From positions 1 through 61,232 of the forward strand of contig NZ_JABMCE010000048.1 of assembly GCF_013359865.1 (NCBI RefSeq): a DNA stretch of 61,232 nucleotides. The letters are read 5' to 3'. The position numbers and the translations under genes were made by a program. The notes beneath the pieces are model-generated. The model did no database searches and was not told the origin of the DNA. It saw nothing but the letters and a program-made list of their open reading frames with translations. Position 1 is the first letter of the stretch. Every line of letters starts with the position of its first letter. This document shows, piece after piece, positions 43,568-52,091 of this stretch. The stretch comes from Curtobacterium pusillum (GTDB taxonomy: Bacteria; Actinomycetota; Actinomycetes; Actinomycetales; Microbacteriaceae).

Positions 43568-46500
43568 GCGCGAACTTTGCCTTTGTGCGCGCGGCGTGGC
43601 CGGAAGTGTTCGCGGATGCGTCCCACGCGGAATCTCACCTGTCGAGCGACCCGCGGTCGGCGTGTTTCTACAGTCGCCGGGCGGTAGAGCAGCTCGTCGG
43701 CCGCCTCTACGAGGTCCTCGACTTGCCGGTCCCGTACCAGAACGATCTCGCCGCGCGTATCAACGACGCCGGTTTCGCGCGAATCGCAGGGCTCGGGATT
43801 CAGCAGAAGCTGAACTTGATCCGGAAGCTTGGCAATCAGGCGGTGCACGCGCAGCAACCGGTGCGGCCCGACATGGCGCTGGCCGCGCTTCGTGAGTTGC
43901 ATCACGTGCTGGTGTGGGCAGTGTTCCGGCATTCGGCGCATCCGGAAGGTGTACCCACTGGCGCGACGTTCGATTCCACGCTCGCAGCCAAGGCAGCGCC
44001 GCTCACGCGGGAGGACGTGCAGCGGCTCGCGGCGAAGTTCGCCGCACAAGACGAAGCACATGCCAAGGCTCTCGCCGAGCGCGACGAGGTCGCGGCGGCG
44101 CAGGCCGCCGAGATCGAGCAGTTGCGCGCGCAGGTAGCCGTGGCGCAGGCGGCGAATCACGCCACCGACGATCACGACTACTCCGAAGCCGAGACCCGCG
44201 ACCTGTTCATCGACGTATTGCTGGCCGAGGCAGGATGGCCGCTCACCGAGACGCGGGATCGCGAGTACGAGGTCTCGGGCATGCCGAACGGACCGGGCGT
44301 TGGGTTCGTCGACTATGTGCTGTGGGGAGCGGACGGGCTGCCGCTCGCGGTCGTCGAGGCGAAGCGTACGACTAAGAGCGCCCTTGTCGGGCAGCAGCAG
44401 GCAAAGCTCTACGCCGACTGCCTCGAGGCGATGTACGGGCGTCGGCCGGTCGTGTTTTACACCAACGGATACGAGCACTGGCTCTGGGACGACGCAGCCG
44501 GATACCCGCCGCGGCAGGTAGCAGGATTCTTCACCCGCAGTGAGCTCGAGCTCATGATCCAGCGTCGCTCCTCCCGTCTGCCGCTGTCAGCCGCTCCCGT
44601 AAGCACGGACATCGCTGGCCGGCACTACCAGGTGCGCGCCATCAAGGCCGTCGGCGACACGTTCGATCGGCGGCAACGGCAAGCGCTACTCGTCATGGCA
44701 ACCGGCTCGGGGAAGACCCGAACCGTCATCGCGTTAGTTGATCAGCTGATGAAGGCGAACTGGGCGAAGCGCATTCTGTTTCTCGCCGATCGCACCGCGC
44801 TTGTGAAGCAGGCGGCGAACGCATTCAAGGCGCACCTGCCCAGCGTCGCGACGGTGAACCTGGTCACTGAGCGCTCCGCCGAAGGACGCGTCTACGTCTC
44901 GACGTACCCGACAATGATGAACCTTATCAATCACACCGACGACGGCGACGACGGGCCGACGCGTCAATTCGGGCCGGGATTCTTCGACCTCATCGTGGTC
45001 GACGAAGCGCACCGGTCGATCTACCAGAAGTACGGGGCGATCTTCGACTGGTTCGACGCGATGCTGGTCGGGCTGACTGCCACACCGAAGGACGAGGTCG
45101 ACCACAACACCTACCGACGATTCCACCTCGAAGACGGCGTGCCCACCGACGCGTACGGCTTGGACGAAGCCGTTGCCGAGGGATTTCTCGTCCCGCCGTA
45201 CGGCGTGTCGGTCGGCACCCGTTTCCTGCGTCAGGGCATCCGCTACGACGACCTCAGCGAGGCCGAGAAGGACGACTGGGACGCCCTCGACTGGGGCGAC
45301 GGCGGCACGCCGACCGCCGTCGACGCCGAAGAAGTGAACCGGTTCCTGTTCAACGAGGACACCGTCGACAAGGTGCTGGCGACGCTGATGACGGACGGGT
45401 ACAAAGTCGCCGGCGGCGACCGCCTCGGCAAGACAATCGTGTTCGCGAAGAACAAGGACCACGCCGAGTTCATTCAGCAGCGATTCGACGAGCAGTACCC
45501 CGAACACGCGGGACACTTCGCGCGCGTCATCACCCACGGCACCCCGTACGCCCAGAACCTCATCGACGAGTTCTCCATCGCCGACCACGCGCCGCACATC
45601 GCGATCTCCGTCGACATGCTCGACACCGGCATCGACGTGCCCGAAGTCGTGAACCTCGTGTTCTTCAAGACCGTTCGATCAAAGTCGAAGTTCTGGCAGA
45701 TGATCGGCCGCGGCACCCGCCTCAGCCCCGACCTGTTCGGAGAAGGCCGCCCCAAGAAGGACTTCCTGGTCTTCGATTTCTGCGGCAACCTCGAGTTCTT
45801 CAGCCAGGACCTTCCCGGCGCCGAAGGGTCGACGCAGAAGTCCCTCACCCAACGGCTGTTCGAAGCCCGGCTCGGACTGATCACCGCCCTCGACCGAACG
45901 CATGGCGACGCGGACCTTCGCGCCTCGGCCGCGGGCACGCTGCACGAGGTGGTCGCGGGCATGAACCTCGACAACTTTCTCGTCCGTCCCGAGCGGCGCT
46001 GGGTCGAGCAGTACGCCGACCTGGCGGCGTGGGACGCGCTCACGCCCGAGGGCGCTTCGGAAGCGCTCGAGCACCTCGCCGGTCTTCCGTCGAGCGTGGT
46101 GGACGACGACACTGACGCGAAGCGCTTCGACCTGCTGATCCTGCGCCGACAGCTTGCGCAGCTCGACGGCGACGCCACCGCTTCCGAGCGGGTCCGTCAA
46201 ACCGTGCAAGCCATCGCAACCGCACTCCTGGCGAAAACCGCGATCCCGTCCGTCGCGGAACAAGTCGTGCTTCTGGAGGAGGTCGCCGGCGACAACTGGT
46301 GGCTCGACGTGACCCTCGGCATGCTCGAAATCGCACGCCTTCGCCTCCGAGCGCTGGTCCGATTCGTACCGAACGTCACCCGCCCCCGCGTCTACACCGA
46401 CTTCATCGACGAACTCGGCGACGCCACTGAAATCGTGCTGCAGCACACGACACCGGGCACCGACCTCGAACGATTCCGCGTGAAGGCAACCGCATACCTA

Positions 46501-46950
46501 CGGCAGCACGAGGACCACCTCGCGCTGCAGCGGCTGCGCCGTAATCGTCAGCTCACGTCGGAAGACCTGGACGCACTGGAGCAGATGCTCTTGGCGAGCG
46601 GCGCAGGGTCGAAGGCCGATATCGACTTGGCGGCCGAGGAGGCCCAAGGGCTTGGATCGTTCATCCGGTCGCTCGTGGGCCTTGACCGGGAAGCGGCGCT
46701 CGAGTCCTTCGAACGCTTCCTCGACGGCTCGCGATTCTCCGTCGAACAGATCCGATTCATTCATCTCATCGTTGACGAGCTCACCGCGAACGGGCTGATG
46801 GAAGCAGGGCGCCTCTACGAGTCGCCGTACACAGATCGGGCCCCAAGCGGCATCGACTACCTGTTCGACGAAAGCGACGTCGCAGCGATCGTGCAGATTC
46901 TGCACGACGTGCACAATCATGCACGGCCCGGAACCGCGGCCTCAGGGTAG
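43564..46950 (+). CDS. hsdR: Type I restriction endonuclease/translocase subunit
   Basis: 1128 residues. N-terminal DUF4145-type helical domain (about 1-125: FYSRRAVEQLVGRLYEVL), coiled coil, then HsdR_N nuclease with PD-(D/E)xK elements (VDYVLWGADG ... VVEAKRT near 255), superfamily 2 translocase with Walker A MATGSGKTRTV (about 380) and DEAHRS (about 480), helicase motif QMIGRGTRLS, and an EcoEI-type C-terminal domain. Frame is intact throughout. Translationally coupled to hsdS. Confidence 0.95.
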   Translation: MSANFAFVRAAWPEVFADASHAESHLSSDPRSACFYSRRAVEQLVGRLYEVLDLPVPYQNDLAARINDAGFARIAGLGIQQKLNLIRKLGNQAVHAQQPVRPDMALAALRELHHVLVWAVFRHSAHPEGVPTGATFDSTLAAKAAPLTREDVQRLAAKFAAQDEAHAKALAERDEVAAAQAAEIEQLRAQVAVAQAANHATDDHDYSEAETRDLFIDVLLAEAGWPLTETRDREYEVSGMPNGPGVGFVDYVLWGADGLPLAVVEAKRTTKSALVGQQQAKLYADCLEAMYGRRPVVFYTNGYEHWLWDDAAGYPPRQVAGFFTRSELELMIQRRSSRLPLSAAPVSTDIAGRHYQVRAIKAVGDTFDRRQRQALLVMATGSGKTRTVIALVDQLMKANWAKRILFLADRTALVKQAANAFKAHLPSVATVNLVTERSAEGRVYVSTYPTMMNLINHTDDGDDGPTRQFGPGFFDLIVVDEAHRSIYQKYGAIFDWFDAMLVGLTATPKDEVDHNTYRRFHLEDGVPTDAYGLDEAVAEGFLVPPYGVSVGTRFLRQGIRYDDLSEAEKDDWDALDWGDGGTPTAVDAEEVNRFLFNEDTVDKVLATLMTDGYKVAGGDRLGKTIVFAKNKDHAEFIQQRFDEQYPEHAGHFARVITHGTPYAQNLIDEFSIADHAPHIAISVDMLDTGIDVPEVVNLVFFKTVRSKSKFWQMIGRGTRLSPDLFGEGRPKKDFLVFDFCGNLEFFSQDLPGAEGSTQKSLTQRLFEARLGLITALDRTHGDADLRASAAGTLHEVVAGMNLDNFLVRPERRWVEQYADLAAWDALTPEGASEALEHLAGLPSSVVDDDTDAKRFDLLILRRQLAQLDGDATASERVRQTVQAIATALLAKTAIPSVAEQVVLLEEVAGDNWWLDVTLGMLEIARLRLRALVRFVPNVTRPRVYTDFIDELGDATEIVLQHTTPGTDLERFRVKATAYLRQHEDHLALQRLRRNRQLTSEDLDALEQMLLASGAGSKADIDLAAEEAQGLGSFIRSLVGLDREAALESFERFLDGSRFSVEQIRFIHLIVDELTANGLMEAGRLYESPYTDRAPSGIDYLFDESDVAAIVQILHDVHNHARPGTAASG

Positions 46951-47166
46951 TCAGCCCGTTACTCCATCGGCGGCCAGATCGAACTTGCGGCTCAACCACG
47001 GCCGTTAGCCAACGCAATCGGTCGGCCGCTGCTCGCGCCGATAACGCTCATTCGTTCAACCGGACAGTGGCCGCATGCACAGGGTCCAGCGCGCCCACAC
47101 CGGCAATCGGGTTCGTCGAGCGTGGGACGGTTCGAGGCGCAGCCTTTCCCGGTCCGTCGTTGGCGG

Positions 47167-47538
47167 CTACTCGTCGACGCGGGTGCTGAGGACGACGCGC
47201 TCGTCTTGGTCGAGATCCCAGAGCATGGTCGCGGTATGACCTGCGGCTTGCTCGTAGGCGAGGAGGAGGACCGCGTCGGCGGCGGTGCGGCACCAGCGCA
47301 TAGACGACTGGGCGAAGATCGGGTCGTCCGGGTCAGGTAGGGCGGGGTCGCTCTCGAAGCGGTCTCGCTGCTCCCGGAGGATCCGGGGGCTCGTGGTGCC
47401 GGTGAGCCACAGCATGTCAGCGAGATGCTGCGTCAGGGTGATGGGCAGCGACCTGCCGGCCGCGGGTGGATCCTTCAACTGAGTGCGCTCGACGCGGGAC
47501 GTCGCAAGCTGGCGATCTCTGGTCGATCTCACCGCCAT
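47167..47538 (-). CDS. Hypothetical protein
   Basis: 123 residues from ATG 47538. Recognisable only as a soluble helical protein: RSLPITLTQHLADMLWLTGT ... SSMRWCRTAADAVLLLAYEQ ... AAGHTATMLWDLDQDERVVL. The frame is open upstream to an ATG at 47673 but that stretch is low-complexity, contains two 18-nt repeats and begins inside a terminator-like hairpin, so I prefer the shorter form. AAGGAGG occurs upstream at about 47602-47608 without a start codon at good distance in this frame. No family recognised. Confidence 0.45.
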   Translation of the reverse strand: MAVRSTRDRQLATSRVERTQLKDPPAAGRSLPITLTQHLADMLWLTGTTSPRILREQRDRFESDPALPDPDDPIFAQSSMRWCRTAADAVLLLAYEQAAGHTATMLWDLDQDERVVLSTRVDE

Positions 47539-47543
47539 TGGAA

Positions 47544-47579
47544 CCGAGGTCGATGCAGCAGCCGAGGTCGATGCAGCAG
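47544..47579. repeat. Two tandem 18-nt repeats
   Basis: Two perfect head-to-tail copies of CCGAGGTCGATGCAGCAG, just upstream of the preferred start of the hypothetical gene. In the minus-strand frame they would encode repeats of AAASTS if the longer gene start is used. Confidence 0.9.
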
Positions 47580-47675
47580 CCGGAAGATCACCACGAGAGC
47601 AGACGTCCCCTCCTTTCAATTTTGCACTCTCAGCTGGAGGAACCAGGACCAGGCCGTAACGCTTCGCCGGCATGA

Positions 47676-47710
47676 CGAAGCGCCGCTCACCAATGGTGAG
47701 CGGCGCTTCG
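47676..47710. terminator. Long perfect hairpin, probable terminator
   Basis: CGAAGCGCCGCTCACC and GGTGAGCGGCGCTTCG form a 16-bp perfect stem around a 3-nt loop. It lies 69 bp beyond the stop of the minus-strand gene at 47779-48579 and so is a probable terminator for it. Confidence 0.75.
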
Positions 47711-47778
47711 ACGGCCCGGCGCGGCTGGCCGACAGCGGCCACACCGTTACCGCAGGCGGACGTCGCTGCCGACGAGAC

Positions 47779-48579
47779 TCAGTCGAGGAGATCAGGGTCG
47801 AGGAGGCTCGGCTCAGACTCGGACGCGTCACGCTTCATGACGATCAGCTCGATGACCCAGGGCGCGTGTCGGAACGCCGTCGCCGGTCGCTCGTCGTACC
47901 AGCCGGGCTCGTAGTTCGACTCGCGGGAGCCGGCCGAGTTGTCCGCAGCGTGCGACGGGGTCGCGTCGAGCTCGACGCGCTGGCTGACACCCGGCAGGTA
48001 GCTCCACTGACTCGGCGTAGACGCGTCCGCAGCCCAGTGGTCAACGCTCTGCTGGTCGGCGTTCTGCTGCTCGCTGAGGTTCCGCGTGGAGCGCCGCTGG
48101 GCACCCTCGAGGTGGTCGTCCTTGCGGGTGGGCGGAAGCATCGCGGCGGGGACACGGTGCGCGTACCCGAAGCAGTTCGGGTCGTTCGGCGCAGGCGTCG
48201 GGGCCGGCTGCAGCGCATCTCCGTCCAGGTTGGTCTCCCCCGCGGTGCGGGGCGTGGCGACGGGCCATCCGTCGCAGTGCCAGCGCACCAGGACGTTGCC
48301 GACCTGGATGTCGGCCTCCAGCACGCGGCTGCGGTGCAGCTCCGTCTTGTCCGACTGCGACGCATCGGTCGGGGTGAACGTGGCGTCCACCGCGTAGGTG
48401 TCGACGAACTGGCGGCGCCAGGCACGGATCATCGGGCAGGTGAACTCCTGCCGGCCTCGGCGGTCGGCTCGGCGGAGGGCGATGCGCAGCTGCTGCAGCT
48501 CCTCGACGCTGTGGATGTGGTGCGTCGTCTGCGTGCAGGTCGTGATGGGGGTGTTGCTGATGGTGAGGTTGCGGTCCAT
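47779..48579 (-). CDS. Hypothetical protein, divergent from the modular operon
   Basis: 266 residues from ATG 48579 with AAGGA 8 nt upstream. Hydrophilic, no signal peptide or membrane segment. Contains EELQQLRIALRRADRRGRQE near the N-terminus, a mid-region with FTPTDASQ and VLVRWHCDGWPV, a Pro/Asp/Ala-rich linker, and a C-terminus PWVIELIVMKRDA. I do not recognise a family. Divergently oriented to the 48,988-53,361 operon across a 408-bp gap, so it may share control with it. Confidence 0.6.
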   Translation of the reverse strand: MDRNLTISNTPITTCTQTTHHIHSVEELQQLRIALRRADRRGRQEFTCPMIRAWRRQFVDTYAVDATFTPTDASQSDKTELHRSRVLEADIQVGNVLVRWHCDGWPVATPRTAGETNLDGDALQPAPTPAPNDPNCFGYAHRVPAAMLPPTRKDDHLEGAQRRSTRNLSEQQNADQQSVDHWAADASTPSQWSYLPGVSQRVELDATPSHAADNSAGSRESNYEPGWYDERPATAFRHAPWVIELIVMKRDASESEPSLLDPDLLD

Positions 48580-48987
48580 GGTGGTGTCCTTCAGGTCGGA
48601 GCGAGGCGGTTGCTCGCTTGTGCCACCCCTATGCGAGCTCGTGCTTGCGAGCGGGGCGCCGACACTGTTCGCGGACCTGATTTGGGACTCTAGGAGCCGT
48701 TTTGACCCTCGTTCGTGGGCCAGAATGTTGCCTGTTCGGCGTTTTCTGACCCCCGGAGTGGGGAGTCCGGGCTGGGAGTTCGGACTGGGACTCAGGAGTC
48801 GCTGAAGCGCATGGCGGCGACGGGTTTTCCTGCTGGTGGACTCGGCGCCGTTCGAACGGCCCCATGAGTGGCGCGGGCCTCGTAGCGTGCGCAACATGCG
48901 TCGCATCGCGAGTCACACCAGGAGTGCCATCACCAGTCCGACCGGGCGTCCCGAGAGGACTGCCGAGACCGGTGACGGGTCTGCTTC
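48580..48987. promoter_or_regulatory. Divergent promoter region of the modular operon
   Basis: 408 bp without a gene. It contains two adjacent 13-nt imperfect direct repeats (AGTCCGGGCTGGG and AGTTCGGACTGGG, 48764-48789) and the palindrome ATGCGTCGCAT (48896-48906), 82 bp from the first operon start. Both are candidate operator sites, for example for one of the predicted DNA-binding products of the operon. Confidence 0.5.
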
Positions 48988-49581
48988 GTGAATGGCAGCC
49001 CCGACGAGACGGCGCTGACCGCGAAGCAGCGTCAGCAGCTCGCCGCGATTCGTGGCATCGCGCGCATCCCGTTATCGGACCTGCGCGACCAGAGTCCCCC
49101 GAACCTCCAGGCCCTCTACGCCGAACTGCAGGACGGCCAGGCGCTGATCCCGGGCCTGAAGATGGGGCTCGGTGCTCTCACCGTCCAGCGTTGGGATCCC
49201 GCTTACGCGGCCAAGGGTTGGACGCTGTACGGTGCGGACCTCACGCTCGACATGGGGCACCCGTTCGGGTCGATGTTCTACCGCAACGACACCGACGGCC
49301 GTGTGCTGCGCATCGGTGTGAAGTGGCACCCGCCGGTGCAGCAACTCGAGTTCCCTGCCCTGCACCCATCGAAGCCGGAGCTCACGTCTGACTGCACGGC
49401 TGAGGAGGTCGCCGCGGTCGTGTTGGACGCGCGGAGTCGGATCGGGACTCTTGTCGCGATCAACGCGCAAATCGGGTCGTTCGTAGCCACCGAAGAGTCA
49501 GAGAACGCCATCCTCGACGCATCAGGGCTCGGGCTCGAGCGGCTCTCCGAAGACGACCCACGGTTGGCTGGCGATGCCTGA
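48988..49581 (+). CDS. Hypothetical protein, first gene of the modular operon
   Basis: 197 residues from GTG. Segments visible: an N-terminal helical stretch (ALTAKQRQQLAAIRGIARIP), a central alpha/beta part with YGADLTLDMGHPFGSMFYRN and VLRIGVKWHPPVQQLEFP, and a C-terminal helix LTSDCTAEEVAAVVLDARSR. No signal peptide or membrane helix and no family recognised. Its end overlaps the next gene by 8 bp, the first of a chain of overlaps that makes all seven genes one transcription and translation unit. Confidence 0.75.
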   Translation: MNGSPDETALTAKQRQQLAAIRGIARIPLSDLRDQSPPNLQALYAELQDGQALIPGLKMGLGALTVQRWDPAYAAKGWTLYGADLTLDMGHPFGSMFYRNDTDGRVLRIGVKWHPPVQQLEFPALHPSKPELTSDCTAEEVAAVVLDARSRIGTLVAINAQIGSFVATEESENAILDASGLGLERLSEDDPRLAGDA

Positions 49582-49891
49582 GCGTGGGGCGGCGCTGCGA
49601 TTCGAGCCGGTGCCGTTGCGGCTGCTGTCGTTGTCGGCGCAGTTCGACGCCGGGATCTGGCCGACGTTGGCCGGAATGACGTTCACGAACTCCACCGGGC
49701 CGAAGATCCTGCAGCGGACCGTCAACGTCCGCACCAGCGAAGACGGGTGGGTGTTCACGCTCCTGAACGGAACACCATTGTCGGATCCTGCGGACCCGCT
49801 GCGTGAGGCAGCGACTCAAGTGATGGACGCACTGTCGAAGCTTCGTGCGGTGGGGCGTGGTCCTGAAGCGGCTGGTGCGGCTGATGTCTGA
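49574..49891 (+). CDS. Small repeated-domain protein, copy 1
   Basis: 105 residues. The core LRLLSLSAQFDAGIWPTLAG ... MTFTNSTGPKILQRTVNVRT ... DPLREAATQVMDALSK follows the same pattern (LLSL-strand, F/V-M/L-F-T/D strand, VLVR-like strand, aromatic turn, then amphipathic helix) as the 91-residue protein at 50912, the N-terminus of the 287-residue protein at 51228 and the 81-residue protein at 52088. It overlaps both neighbours by 8 bp. Function unknown. Confidence 0.7.
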   Translation: MPERGAALRFEPVPLRLLSLSAQFDAGIWPTLAGMTFTNSTGPKILQRTVNVRTSEDGWVFTLLNGTPLSDPADPLREAATQVMDALSKLRAVGRGPEAAGAADV

Positions 49892-50912
49892 CCGGCAGTG
49901 GGTGCGGACCATCCGGCATGAGCAGTCGATGCTGTCGCTGCCGTTCGGGCTTGGCTACACGATCGACATCACCGAGACCCTCACCGCCCTCGCTGCTGCC
50001 GGGCTGACCGCACGCGTGGAGACGTTCGACCGGCTCCGATTCGACGACGGCCGCACGGCGCTTCTCGCCACCCCGGACCCGACCACCACCGTCACCGACG
50101 GCGACGGCGGCGAGGGCCGGGTGGATGATGTGATCCTCCTGCCCGGCGGGTCCGAGGGCGGGGTGCTGTCACTGGTGCGCCGATACCCCGACCTGGTGGT
50201 CGTGAACGGGAAACGCGGGCGGGTGTGGGCTGACGGGCGGCAGCTGTCCGGCACGTCGATGCAACGGGAAGCGACCCCAGGGTGGCGGACCGTGTTCGCG
50301 ATCGCCCGCGCCATCGCCATCCACGGCGGGGGTTCTCAGTCAATCGCGGACCGCATCGGCATTCCACTTGATGTTGTGCGTGCCGCGATGCCTGCTCTCG
50401 GGACACACGTGTTCTTCACGCCGATCGGGTGGGAAGCAGCCGATCGCGCCGCCCTGTGCGATTGGGCGCTGGCGGCCTACCCCGGTGTCGGTGGAATCCG
50501 GACCTGCTGGCGCCGCGACACCACCATCGACGAGCAGGCGGACCAGCTGATTGCGTTGGGTGGGGTGATGTCGGACCGGTGGGCGGCGCAGCAGTCCGGC
50601 GTACTCGTCCCGCCAGACCGATTGACCGCGTTCTTCGCCGAGCATCCCGACATGCAGGCGCTCGGCTACGAGCCCGCCACTATGAATGAGGCGACAGTGT
50701 CGGTCGTCATCCCGCAGGACACCACCGTCCTGACCGGCGCTGAGGGGTGCTGCGCGGACGACTTCATCACCGCGCACGTTCTCTACGAAGACAGCTGGGT
50801 GGCCGCGAACACGGATGCGGTGAACGGGCTGCGGCAGCTGCTGCACTTCAAGTCGGACCTTGCCCATGACCTTCGCTGGCACCCCGGCAGCGGTGAGGGC
50901 AGGGAGGGCTGA
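49884..50912 (+). CDS. AbiEi-like 342-residue protein, paralogue A
   Basis: 342 residues from ATG 49884. Shares with the gene at 52333 the blocks PFGLGYTIDITETLTALAAA-GL-ARVET-D, W-YPGVGGIRTCW, EQADQLIALGG-MSDR-AA, LGYEPAT and a C-terminal DDFITAHVL ... LLHFKSDLAHDLR. The middle SQSIADRIGIPLDVVRAAMP looks like a helix-turn-helix. Layout (HTH, W..YPGxGGIxTxW, EQA, SxxxAA, GFxP) recalls type IV AbiEi/Rv2827c-like DNA-binding antitoxins, but that similarity is distant. No toxin partner of the AbiEii type is visible in the operon. Confidence 0.72.
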   Translation: MSDRQWVRTIRHEQSMLSLPFGLGYTIDITETLTALAAAGLTARVETFDRLRFDDGRTALLATPDPTTTVTDGDGGEGRVDDVILLPGGSEGGVLSLVRRYPDLVVVNGKRGRVWADGRQLSGTSMQREATPGWRTVFAIARAIAIHGGGSQSIADRIGIPLDVVRAAMPALGTHVFFTPIGWEAADRAALCDWALAAYPGVGGIRTCWRRDTTIDEQADQLIALGGVMSDRWAAQQSGVLVPPDRLTAFFAEHPDMQALGYEPATMNEATVSVVIPQDTTVLTGAEGCCADDFITAHVLYEDSWVAANTDAVNGLRQLLHFKSDLAHDLRWHPGSGEGREG

Positions 50913-51187
50913 TGCTGCAACTGCTGTCACTGACGTTGGCGTACGACGACACCCGATTCTTCGGCTCCGTCATGTTCACCGACCCCACCCACCCGGACGA
51001 CAATCCCGCCGCGGTCCTGGTGGACCACACGGATGAACCGCCCTGGTTCCGGCTCACCAACGTGGACCCGGACGGGCAGGATCGTTCGGTCCCGGCGATG
51101 GTCGAGGCGGAACGCATCATGCGGTTCCTCCTCCGCTACACGCCCGAACGCATCGGCCGCACTCCCGCCGACTTCCCCCAGCCCTGA
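50912..51187 (+). CDS. Small repeated-domain protein, copy 2
   Basis: 91 residues; start overlaps the previous stop by one base (TGATG). LQLLSLTLAYDDTRFFGSVM ... FTDPTHPDDNPAAVLVDHTD ... VPAMVEAERIMRFLLRYTPE. Best match within the window is the N-terminal 85 residues of the next gene (LVSLHLSNDRILSGHVLLED...VPAVREANRIVQTLL). Soluble, acidic. Unknown family. Confidence 0.72.
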   Translation: MLQLLSLTLAYDDTRFFGSVMFTDPTHPDDNPAAVLVDHTDEPPWFRLTNVDPDGQDRSVPAMVEAERIMRFLLRYTPERIGRTPADFPQP

Positions 51188-51227
51188 TCCGCTCTGCTCA
51201 CGCCCGTCCCTTTGGAGGTAGTTGCTG

Positions 51228-52091
51228 ATGATGCATCTGGTGTCCCTGCATCTCTCGAACGACCGGATCCTCTCGGGGCATGTCCTCCTCGAGGACACCG
51301 AGAACCCGGACGCACACCTGGCGCAGATCCTTGTCCGCGCCGTGGATGTCGAGCCGGGGTATGAGCTCTACGACAGGACCAACACGGTCCTGTCGGACCT
51401 GACGGTGCCGGCGGTGCGGGAAGCGAACCGTATCGTGCAGACCCTCCTCATCCCCGCCTCCGAGATCGCGAAGCGGGAGAAAGCCGTTCGGGCGGTGATC
51501 CACTCCGGCTACTTGGAAGGGTCCCCCGACGACATGCCCTGGCAGTCGCAGCTGTGGATGTACGCCCGCGGGGAAGTCACCCGCGAGCAGCTCAGCGCCT
51601 ACGCCGACGAAGGCAGACAGATCCCCCGTGCCCCCGACCACGGTGCTGTTGGTCCGGCGGACGTTCCCGAGGACTGGTGGCAGACCACACAGGCCCGAAT
51701 CCGCCGGAACCTCCTGAACACGACCCTCACCGAACCCGAAGTCGCTGCGGCCCTGCAGGTCAGCATTGACGAGGTCGGGGAGCTGTTCGAGTCGTGCCGG
51801 CTGACGAGCTTCGACCTCGATGGCGAAGAACGCATCCCGGACTGGCAACTCGTGAAGCCCGCCCTCCCCGAGTTCGGCGACCCGTCCTCGCTGCTGCCAG
51901 GCCTTGACGTCCTCTACGCGGCAGCCCCGCAGCCGCTCCTCGACGCGGCAGCAATGACGGAGTTCATCACCACACCCTTGGACTTCCTCGCCGTCGACGA
52001 CCGGATCCTGACCCCGCTCGACTGGATGCGGGAAGGCCGACCGCTGACGACGATCATCGCCCTGTTCCGCGGACGACGGTGGCGACCATGA
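51228..52091 (+). CDS. Small repeated domain (copy 3) fused to HTH/antitoxin-like C-terminal region
   Basis: 287 residues from ATG 51228 (GGAGG 9 nt upstream). Residues 1-85 repeat the small domain. A middle helical segment follows (AKREKAVRAVIHSGYLEGSP). The C-terminal 110 residues contain LTEPEVAAALQVSIDEVGEL (predicted helix-turn-helix), DGEERIPDWQLVKPALPEFG and then TTPLDFLAVDDRILTPLDWM-REGR, which resembles the C-terminal part of Xre/ParS-type (DUF2384-like) antitoxins (TPxDWLxxG). The fusion suggests the small domain works with DNA binding. ATGA overlap with the next gene. Confidence 0.72.
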   Translation: MMHLVSLHLSNDRILSGHVLLEDTENPDAHLAQILVRAVDVEPGYELYDRTNTVLSDLTVPAVREANRIVQTLLIPASEIAKREKAVRAVIHSGYLEGSPDDMPWQSQLWMYARGEVTREQLSAYADEGRQIPRAPDHGAVGPADVPEDWWQTTQARIRRNLLNTTLTEPEVAAALQVSIDEVGELFESCRLTSFDLDGEERIPDWQLVKPALPEFGDPSSLLPGLDVLYAAAPQPLLDAAAMTEFITTPLDFLAVDDRILTPLDWMREGRPLTTIIALFRGRRWRP

